Origin: Anaerolineae bacterium
GTDB taxonomy: Bacteria; Chloroflexota; Anaerolineae; Aggregatilineales; Phototrophicaceae
Direction: 5' to 3'
NCBI GenBank assembly: GCA_014379235.1
Contig: JACMMD010000184.1
Span: 1-6,550, forward strand
Length of the DNA: 6,550 nt
This document shows, one piece after another, positions 1 through 5,651 of this stretch. How positions within the stretch are numbered: the first letter of the stretch is position 1; every line of letters starts with the position of its first letter. The notes under the pieces were generated by a model. It worked only from the letters and a program-made list of their open reading frames with translations, was not told the origin of the DNA and searched no databases. The position numbers and the translations under genes are program-made.

Positions 1-1
1 C

Positions 2-1633
2 CGTACCGACAATGCCAACGTGCAGCAGGCAGAGGTCAACGGCAAGCGTTACGTGCTTGGCCGCGCCGTGCGTGCGCGCTATCGCAGTGGCAAATCGCTG
101 CTGGAAAGCATCGGGCCCTACAACCAGAACCCCAGCGTCAACCACACTAACCTACACGAAACCGACGAGCCGATGACCAAGATGCGGCATCTTGGCGCAG
201 AGATCGAACTCGGACTGGTTCATGCGGATGGAGTCTCCCCCAGCGAAGACGAAATGCAGGCATTCATTCAGGCGTACTATCGTCATGGGCTGCGCGCTGG
301 CATTTACCCGCACCTTGACCGCGAAGCCTGCCAGTATCAGGTAGAGGCGCACATCGCGCCGAGCATCGGCTACGAAAAGACGCGCAAAGCCCTCGAAGGC
401 ATCATGACCGCGCTGGTCGCCTCCGGCGAAGAAACGCACCTTCGCACCGCCGTATTGTCCTCTTACCCCACTGAATCCGATTTCCGCACCACCGATCATC
501 CTAAAGTACAAACCGCTGTTGACCTGATGCAAGAAGTCAACAACATGATTCCGGCCTATAAAGATCATCTCGAAGCAGCCAAGAGACGCTACAGCGCTGA
601 TCCTAACGACAATATTTACGTGCATATGTTCCGCTGCCAGGGCTGCCACATTCACATCGACCTTGCCGGACGCTCTGAGGCGTTAGGGCTGTTCACCTTC
701 TATACCATGCTTCGCAGCGCTACCGCCGTCGCCAATGGCGCGGTGCTGAAGGGCGGGCCGTTCGTCAATGGAACATGCGATGCCGAACTGCTGGACACCC
801 GCGAGTATCTGCGCGGCACAACCGCGACAGGCCGCTATCTCGACATCCCTAGCAGCCCGCACCTGACCGAGAACGGACTGATGCGCTACGGCGAACTACT
901 GCGGCTGGAACGCGCCAACGCCGTCGCCCGTGCGATGTTGTACGAAGACCATCTTGGCGTACAGTTGTCAGTGCCGCACAACCCGATTGGCCGCCTGCGT
1001 CCCGATCTCGGCAGCGAAAAGCGTGTCTGCACCGTGGAAAGCACGGGAATGCCAGCCTCGGTCAGTGCATCGCGCATGGCCGCCGTACTGACCGATCTAG
1101 AGTTCAGCCACGCCATCATCGAAGATTACTTCCGCAAGTACGGCTGCGATCTGGGGCCGATGTACGAGGACAAAACACTGCTGGCCATTCTGGGGCCGTT
1201 GGACAACCAGACGTTCATCGACATGCATAATTACTCTGACCGCGAAGGTACCGATATGGTGCTGACCACCGCCGCCGGAACACAGATGACGCTGGCTGAG
1301 TTCTACGATATGAAGCGCCTGTATATGCACCGCATGTTAGCCGATATTGACCGCGTAACAGGCCGCGACATCGACGAGGTTTACACCAGTATGGTGCGGA
1401 TGCTGCAACCACCGAGCGGTCACACCGCGCAAACGGTTCAGCAGTTCATCACCGACCCGAAACTTCGCAGCACAGGCAATTGGGGACGCATTCTTCGCAA
1501 CGCTTTCATCGAAGCGGGCGGCGTACCGGGAACGCAAAATGCCCCCGCCGTGCTGAACGTCGTCAACCAGATTCATGAAGCCATGTGCGAACGCTATCTG
1601 CATAACACACATGTGTCGGTGAGCGGCGATTAG
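2..1633 (+). CDS. Glutamate-cysteine ligase (GCS2)-like ATP-dependent carboxylate-amine ligase, probably 5'-truncated
   Basis: Members of this family use ATP to join a carboxylate to an amine; the substrate here is unknown. Numbering from the GTG at position 20, the visible marks are a GAEIE motif at residues 59-63 (the family's early GxExE), a CQGCHIHID segment at 206-214 (like the family's CGxHxHxx strand), and a TVE segment at 338-340 where relatives usually read T-[IV]-E-x-R. The arginine expected after that glutamate is not seen (the text runs VESTGMP), so activity or specificity may differ. The protein is soluble, with no signal peptide or membrane segment. The start is uncertain. The frame is open from position 2, the GTG at 20 has no clear ribosome site, and the ATG at 173 lies just before the GCS2 core. 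The stretch before 173 keeps coding-like codon use (18 of the first 24 third positions are G or C), so I favour a gene entering from the left. It ends 63 bases before the WbqC gene and may or may not share its transcript. Family call moderate, exact function low. Confidence 0.68.
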   Translation, partial: RTDNANVQQAEVNGKRYVLGRAVRARYRSGKSLLESIGPYNQNPSVNHTNLHETDEPMTKMRHLGAEIELGLVHADGVSPSEDEMQAFIQAYYRHGLRAGIYPHLDREACQYQVEAHIAPSIGYEKTRKALEGIMTALVASGEETHLRTAVLSSYPTESDFRTTDHPKVQTAVDLMQEVNNMIPAYKDHLEAAKRRYSADPNDNIYVHMFRCQGCHIHIDLAGRSEALGLFTFYTMLRSATAVANGAVLKGGPFVNGTCDAELLDTREYLRGTTATGRYLDIPSSPHLTENGLMRYGELLRLERANAVARAMLYEDHLGVQLSVPHNPIGRLRPDLGSEKRVCTVESTGMPASVSASRMAAVLTDLEFSHAIIEDYFRKYGCDLGPMYEDKTLLAILGPLDNQTFIDMHNYSDREGTDMVLTTAAGTQMTLAEFYDMKRLYMHRMLADIDRVTGRDIDEVYTSMVRMLQPPSGHTAQTVQQFITDPKLRSTGNWGRILRNAFIEAGGVPGTQNAPAVLNVVNQIHEAMCERYLHNTHVSVSGD

Positions 1634-1644
1634 TATAAGTTGAA

Positions 1645-1679
1645 GGGCGCAGCACGACTAACCTACTCGTGCTGCACCT
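1645..1679 (+). other. Intergenic stem-loop, possible weak terminator or leader hairpin
   Basis: GCAGCACGA at 1649-1657 and TCGTGCTGC at 1667-1675 form a perfect 9-bp stem with a 9-base loop. Beyond one mismatch (1648/1676) two G-C pairs and one G-U pair extend it to 1645-1679. It lies just after the ligase stop codon and ends 17 bases before the WbqC start codon. No T-run follows, so it is not a classical intrinsic terminator. It could be a tail-less terminator, an mRNA 3'-end stabiliser, or a leader element. A TATAAG at 1634-1639 resembles a -10 box, but I see no convincing -35 partner, so I do not call a promoter. Confidence 0.5.
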
Positions 1680-1696
1680 GAAACCAACCACAACGA

Positions 1697-2404
1697 ATGA
1701 CTTCAAAGCGTGTCGCCATCGTTCAATCAAACTATATCCCTTGGAAGGGGTACTTCGACCTGATTAACATGGTCGATGAGTTCATCCTATTTGAGGACGC
1801 GCAGTACACCCGCAACGATTGGCGCAACCGCAACCGCATCAAATCGGCTAACGGCCCGATCTGGCTGACCATTCCCGTACAGATTAGCGGCAGGTTCGGA
1901 CAGCGTATCCGAGACGCGCAAGTTAGCAATTCCATGTGGGCGACCAAGCATTGGAAATCGATCCTTGCCAGCTATTCGAGAGCGCCGCACTTCCACCTGT
2001 ACCGCAACACATTCGAAACGCTGTACGTTCAGATGTCCGAAGAAACTTATCTGAGCGAGATTAACGAAGGATTCATCCGGGCGATTTGCAGAATGCTGAA
2101 TATTCAGACACGCATCTCGCGGACATCGAATTATGAACTGCTCAATGGCAAAACCGAACGCCTCATCAGCCTGTGCCAACAGGCAGGAGCAACCGCTTAT
2201 ATTTCTGGCCCGGCAGCGCAGGTTTACCTCGACGAACCGCAGTTCGCCGCCGCAGGAATCGCGCTGTCGTACATGAATTATGACGACTACCCTACTTACA
2301 ACCAGCTATATCCACCTTTTGAACAAAGCGTCAGCGTAATCGACCTGTTGTTCAATCAAGGGCCTGAGGCAGGCAAGTATATGAAAACCTTCACTCCGCA
2401 ATGA
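1697..2404 (+). CDS. WbqC-family protein
   Basis: This 235-residue protein is of normal length for the WbqC family, whose members occur in O-antigen and exopolysaccharide clusters. As far as I know the biochemical role of the family is not firmly settled. Family marks are the N-terminal QSNYIPWKGYF (residues 10-20), the run from FEDAQYTRNDW to NRNRIK (32-49), WLTIPV (56-61), a conserved-looking W86 with H85, the YISGPAAQVYL segment (168-178), and the C-terminal YPTYNQ (198-203) with SVIDLLFNQG (213-222). It has no signal peptide or membrane helix, so it is probably cytoplasmic. The ATG at 1697 puts the conserved core ten residues from the start, as expected, though no good Shine-Dalgarno sequence precedes it. 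It is the first gene of the compact block, and its stop codon overlaps the next start in an ATGA, implying translational coupling with the aminotransferase. A role in making or modifying an amino sugar is inferred from its neighbours. Confidence 0.9.
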   Translation: MTSKRVAIVQSNYIPWKGYFDLINMVDEFILFEDAQYTRNDWRNRNRIKSANGPIWLTIPVQISGRFGQRIRDAQVSNSMWATKHWKSILASYSRAPHFHLYRNTFETLYVQMSEETYLSEINEGFIRAICRMLNIQTRISRTSNYELLNGKTERLISLCQQAGATAYISGPAAQVYLDEPQFAAAGIALSYMNYDDYPTYNQLYPPFEQSVSVIDLLFNQGPEAGKYMKTFTPQ

Positions 2405-3516
2405 CGCCGGACGAGTTTCAGCAGCGGCTTATCGACGCGATGGGCGTCTTAGGACAGCGCAAGACGCGGCTTGTCGGGCGCGGCGCATCCGCCCTATGGG
2501 TTGCCCTGTGCGCTATCGCGGCGAAAACAGGTTTTTCCGGCGAAGTCATCTTGCCCGATATGATCTGTACGGCTGTTCTCGAAGCAGTGTTAGCCGCTGG
2601 TTTCACACCCCGCCTTGCCGACATCGACACCGACACTTACACCATCACCCCCGCTACTGTCGCTCCCTTGCTCAACGAGTATACTCGTGTGGTCATCGTG
2701 GCTCATCTTTTTGGCCACGCCGCGCCCATTACGGCGCTGCAAACGTTGGCCGCACAGCATGGCGTTTTTCTGATTGAGGACGCAGTGCAAGGCGTTGGTG
2801 GCCATACAGAAGATACCTGCGCGGCGCTCGGCTCAGGCGGTGACTTTGCTTTTGTCAGCTTCGATGGCAGCAAAATGATTCGGGGACATGGTGGTCTGCT
2901 GCTATTTGACGATGACTCGTGGACGCCGCATATCGATCAGGCGATAGCACTGCTGCCTACTGCACCTGACACGCCGACTGAACAACTGCTAAACGTCGGA
3001 CTGCGCGATTTATATCACGGCCTTGGCCAATCACTGCGCGCTGGCAAAGTCCCGGCTGAGGTTACGGCTCACACCTTTCGCGCGCTGCTGCCGACCTATG
3101 CGCCGCTTTTGCTGCGTAGCTTCGATCATTCGCCAGTCAATCAGCAGCAGATTTTGACGGACTGGCAGACATTACCGAATCGTGTTGGTTCGCGTAATCT
3201 GCAAGCAGCGCTGCTGCGAAAAGCGTTGGCGGGGCTGCCTATTGAACAACCGCTCTTTCGCCCCGGCGATGCCATCTGGCGCTATTCGGTACGCTTCCCA
3301 TCGGGTGAGGCTGCCGATTCTTTCGTCACACAACTGCGAGAAAGCGGCCGCTTAGTATCCCACCTCTACTATCCATTGAATCAGCTCTATGCACCGAACG
3401 AACTTCTACACACGAACGCCCTCGCAAGGCGCGTCGTTAACCTATGGGTTGATGAAAAAGCCGGAGATGGTTATCATGCGCTGGTACATCATGTCGCGGC
3501 GGACATTCTGCTTTAA
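2401..3516 (+). CDS. Divergent DegT/DnrJ/EryC1/StrS-family PLP aminotransferase
   Basis: This 371-residue protein has the fold and order of motifs of PLP-dependent sugar aminotransferases, which transfer an amino group (commonly from glutamate) to a keto-sugar nucleotide. Visible marks are GRGASALWVAL (residues 26-36) in place of the usual NGTxAL phosphate-binding loop, LPDMIC (51-56), the DIDTDTY strand (74-80), HLFGHAAPI (102-110), IEDAVQ (125-130) with D127 expected to pair with the PLP ring nitrogen, and SFDGSKMIRGHGG (153-165) with K158 as the likely Schiff-base lysine. All core catalytic residues are present, so it should be active. The GR-x-AL and P-x-x-x-C signatures put it in a branch distant from WecE, so it probably acts on another substrate. 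The ATG at 2401 overlaps the WbqC stop codon (ATGA) and has no ribosome site of its own, which fits coupled translation. The exact sugar and the amination position cannot be read from the sequence. Confidence 0.88.
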   Translation: MTPDEFQQRLIDAMGVLGQRKTRLVGRGASALWVALCAIAAKTGFSGEVILPDMICTAVLEAVLAAGFTPRLADIDTDTYTITPATVAPLLNEYTRVVIVAHLFGHAAPITALQTLAAQHGVFLIEDAVQGVGGHTEDTCAALGSGGDFAFVSFDGSKMIRGHGGLLLFDDDSWTPHIDQAIALLPTAPDTPTEQLLNVGLRDLYHGLGQSLRAGKVPAEVTAHTFRALLPTYAPLLLRSFDHSPVNQQQILTDWQTLPNRVGSRNLQAALLRKALAGLPIEQPLFRPGDAIWRYSVRFPSGEAADSFVTQLRESGRLVSHLYYPLNQLYAPNELLHTNALARRVVNLWVDEKAGDGYHALVHHVAADILL

Positions 3517-3540
3517 TCAGCCAATCATCGGCCTGTGAAC

Positions 3541-3546
3541 AGGTTG
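3541..3546 (+). promoter_or_regulatory. Likely ribosome binding site of the GT2 gene
   Basis: AGGTTG lies 8 bases before the ATG at 3555, a normal Shine-Dalgarno distance with a partial match to AGGTGA. It supports that start codon, which also gives the MKLSIVSTLY beginning typical of GT2 enzymes. It sits in the 38-base gap after the aminotransferase stop codon; no terminator is visible there. Confidence 0.5.
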
Positions 3547-3554
3547 ACCACATA

Positions 3555-4550
3555 ATGAAACTCTCGATAGTCAGTACCCTGTATTATTCCGCCGCATATA
3601 TTGACGATTTTTATAAGCGTATACGCGCCGTTGTTGACCCGATTACCCGCGACTACGAATTTGTGTTCGTGAATGACGGTTCGCTGGATAATTCATTAGA
3701 TGTAGCGCTGCAACTTCGTATTCGAGACAACCGCGTGCGCGTGGTGGACTTATCGCGCAATTTTGGCCACCACAAAGCAATGATGACCGGACTCGAACAC
3801 GCACAGGGCGATCTCATTTTCTTGATCGACGTTGACCTCGAAGAACCACCGGAAGCGCTGACTATCTGCTACGGAACACTCATCGAAACTCCCGATGCGG
3901 ATGTGGTTTACGGCGTACAGGGTGAACGGCTCGGCTCATTTTCTGATCGAGTATTGGGCGGATTGTTCTATCAATTGTTCAACCTTTTGTCCTCTGACCC
4001 CGTGCCGCGTGACCCGTTAACGCTGCGGTTGATGACGCGGCGCTATGTAGATCAACTGCTGCGCCACCGTGAACATCGTTTCAGTATTGAAGCATTGTGG
4101 GCCATCACGGGTTTCAAGCAAATTCCACTGGAAATTAACAAGACAGAGCGCGAGGGAGCGTCCACTTATACATGGGGCAAAAAGCTGTCCTATGTGCTAA
4201 ATGCGATCACGGCGTTTAGCAACAAGCCGCTGATCTTTATCTCCGTATTGGGCATCCTCATGACGATCCCCGCAGGTGTCTATATCCTGATTATCTTGTA
4301 TCAATATTTTGTACTTGGCTATCGTGTCGATGGTTGGTCGTCGATGATCGTCTCGCTGTGGTTTCTCGGTGGACTGATTATTCTCATTCTTGGTATTATC
4401 GCGCTGTATCTATCCGTGATTTTTGTCGAGATCAAAAATCGACCCTATACCATTGTCCGCCACGTTTACGACACATCCGACTCTGCAAAGCGAGTCGAAC
4501 GCTTGACCGAACCTCAGCCCGTCGCCAATGCTGCTAAATACGACCACTGA
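3555..4550 (+). CDS. Family 2 glycosyltransferase, polyprenyl-phosphate sugar transferase type, with two C-terminal membrane helices
   Basis: The 331-residue protein has a cytoplasmic GT-A catalytic domain followed by two membrane segments (about residues 224-254 and 264-292) and a basic cytoplasmic tail. This is the architecture of ArnC, GtrB and related enzymes that move a sugar from a nucleotide to undecaprenyl phosphate. Motifs are SIVSTLYYSAAY (4-15), VNDGS (39-43) for nucleotide binding, SRNFGHHKAMMTGL (67-80), the metal-binding DVDLEEPPE (92-100, DxD = D92/D94), LMTRRYV (159-165), and REGASTYTWGKKL (199-211) just before the membrane part, matching the GxSxYxxxKL element of this group. 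The more usual text is D-[AS]-D-L-Q-[DE]-P-P-E; here EE replaces the QD pair. The third positions of its first 24 codons are less GC-rich (11 of 24) than those of the flanking genes. Together with the small EamA-like protein downstream it suggests a carrier-lipid sugar module. Family assignment is firm; donor sugar unknown. Confidence 0.93.
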   Translation: MKLSIVSTLYYSAAYIDDFYKRIRAVVDPITRDYEFVFVNDGSLDNSLDVALQLRIRDNRVRVVDLSRNFGHHKAMMTGLEHAQGDLIFLIDVDLEEPPEALTICYGTLIETPDADVVYGVQGERLGSFSDRVLGGLFYQLFNLLSSDPVPRDPLTLRLMTRRYVDQLLRHREHRFSIEALWAITGFKQIPLEINKTEREGASTYTWGKKLSYVLNAITAFSNKPLIFISVLGILMTIPAGVYILIILYQYFVLGYRVDGWSSMIVSLWFLGGLIILILGIIALYLSVIFVEIKNRPYTIVRHVYDTSDSAKRVERLTEPQPVANAAKYDH

Positions 4551-4564
4551 ACGGGCAATACTGC

Positions 4565-4570
4565 AAGGGA
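4565..4570 (+). promoter_or_regulatory. Ribosome binding site that decides the methyltransferase start
   Basis: AAGGGA lies 5 bases before the ATG at 4576. The upstream in-frame ATG at 4528 lies inside the end of the GT2 gene and has no similar purine-rich site, so the later start is preferred. Confidence 0.5.
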
Positions 4571-4575
4571 TTCAC

Positions 4576-5235
4576 ATGGCTTCACAGGGTCGAGATAACG
4601 TATTAAACAGCCTCGAACGGCACTTCACCAACCGTGTCGAGGAGTATGGCGCTTCACACGGCGCTGTCGATTGGGGTTCAACATTCCGCCAGCAGCTTGC
4701 ATTTCGACAAATGTTGAGGATTCTCGAAAACCCGGCTACGGCCGAAATCGCACAAGGTTTCTCGCTGCTCGACTATGGCTGTGGCTATGGTGCGCTGCTG
4801 CCCTATCTAAAACAACGCGGATTCAATTTTGGCGCGTATACGGGCTACGACATGGTTGTGGCCATGATCGATAGTGCTCGTAACACCTTTAGCGAAATCG
4901 CTGACAGCACCTTTACCACCGACGAACCAAACCTTACACCAGTCGATTACGTGATTGGCAGCGGATTGATTAGCCTCAGGTTGGACAACGAAGCCGCCGC
5001 ATGGGGCGAACATGTCCTGCGTATGCTTGACCGTCTGTGGTCATTGAGCGCTAAAGGGTTGGCATTCAACTCGCTTACCAGCTATTCCGACACCGACAAA
5101 ATGCGCGCCGACCTTTACTACCCCGATCCGCGCATGTTGTTCGATTACTGCAAAACACACTTCTCGAAACAGGTGGCGCTGCTGCACGATTACGGCGTCT
5201 ACGAGTTTACGATTTTGGTTCGCAGAGAGCCATGA
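4576..5235 (+). CDS. Class I SAM-dependent methyltransferase
   Basis: From the preferred ATG the protein has 219 residues; starting at 4528 it would have 235 and overlap the GT2 gene by 23 bases. It shows the Rossmann-type methyltransferase layout: motif I LLDYGCGYG (residues 64-72) for SAM binding, an acidic end of strand 2 at GYD (90-92, D92 likely contacting the SAM ribose), a strand-4 region VDYVIGSGLI (123-132), GLAFNSLTSYSD (161-172), and a C-terminal YYPDPRMLFDYC (181-192) with LLHDYGVYEFTILV (202-215). There is no membrane segment. The target cannot be read from the sequence. Because it lies between a sugar transferase and a likely flippase, O- or N-methylation of a sugar or lipid-linked intermediate is a reasonable inference. 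Its stop codon overlaps the start of the next gene in an ATGA, so the two are likely translated together. Confidence 0.88.
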   Translation: MASQGRDNVLNSLERHFTNRVEEYGASHGAVDWGSTFRQQLAFRQMLRILENPATAEIAQGFSLLDYGCGYGALLPYLKQRGFNFGAYTGYDMVVAMIDSARNTFSEIADSTFTTDEPNLTPVDYVIGSGLISLRLDNEAAAWGEHVLRMLDRLWSLSAKGLAFNSLTSYSDTDKMRADLYYPDPRMLFDYCKTHFSKQVALLHDYGVYEFTILVRREP

Positions 5236-5636
5236 ACACCACAAACCCACTACCGAAGAAAGGCATCCGGTTCAGTATGGGCTTCTTGTATATCGCCCTG
5301 ACGATTTTGCTCACCGTGTACGGCCAAATCGTGCTGAAATGGCAGCTCGATCAAGCGGGCGAGTTCCCGCCGGATTTTGGCGACAAGCTGATTTTTCTGT
5401 TCCGCCAACTGTTAAATCCGTGGGTGATTAGCAGCTTCGCCTCGGCCTTCATCGCCTCGCTGACGTGGATGGCGGCGATGACTCAGTTCGAGTTGAGCTT
5501 TGCTTACCCGTTCATGAGCCTGTCGTTTATCATAGTTGCCATGATTTCGTTCATGTTCTTAGGCGAAACCTTTACGTGGGCGAAAGTTGGCGGTACGCTG
5601 GTGATTATCGCCGGATTATTTCTGATTACGCGATAG
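5232..5636 (+). CDS. Small four-helix EamA/SMR-family membrane protein, possible lipid-linked sugar flippase subunit
   Basis: This 134-residue protein is almost entirely hydrophobic, with four predicted helices at about residues 15-36, 63-83, 89-110 and 116-133, the size of SMR proteins such as EmrE and of ArnE/ArnF. Visible marks are GQIVLKW (31-37) in helix 1, like the Q-x-x-x-K element of ArnE-type proteins, FELSFAYPFMSLSF (86-99) opening helix 3, and FLGETFTWAKVGG (109-121), the EamA-type GE-x-x-x-x-x-K-x-x-G link into helix 4. ArnE and ArnF move undecaprenyl-phosphate aminoarabinose across the inner membrane as a pair, and proteins this small usually work as dimers. Only one copy is seen here, so it may form a homodimer or have a partner outside the window. 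A drug-exporter role is possible but less likely beside a polyprenyl-sugar synthase. The start overlaps the methyltransferase stop by 4 bases. Confidence 0.85.
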   Translation: MNTTNPLPKKGIRFSMGFLYIALTILLTVYGQIVLKWQLDQAGEFPPDFGDKLIFLFRQLLNPWVISSFASAFIASLTWMAAMTQFELSFAYPFMSLSFIIVAMISFMFLGETFTWAKVGGTLVIIAGLFLITR

Positions 5637-5651
5637 CGACGAGTTGCCATT

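Noticed and set aside
152..655. 167-codon open frame on the minus strand opposite the ligase
   Set aside because: It is antisense to a coding frame with strong codon bias, and no family motif is visible in its translation.
1607..1616. Perfect palindrome ACACATGTGT near the end of the ligase gene
   Set aside because: Ten bases inside a coding region, not repeated elsewhere that I can see; chance is likely and no operator role is supported.
1787..2179. 130-codon minus-strand open frame opposite WbqC
   Set aside because: The plus-strand WbqC motifs span the same region, and the antisense translation shows no domain.
3532..3543. Inverted repeat CCTGT-GA-ACAGG in the gap before the GT2 gene
   Set aside because: The two-base spacer makes only a very short hairpin possible, no T-run follows, and it overlaps the ribosome site; not a terminator.
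3544..3549. TTGACC resembling a -35 promoter box
   Set aside because: No -10-like hexamer is found at the right distance downstream, which would fall inside the GT2 coding region.
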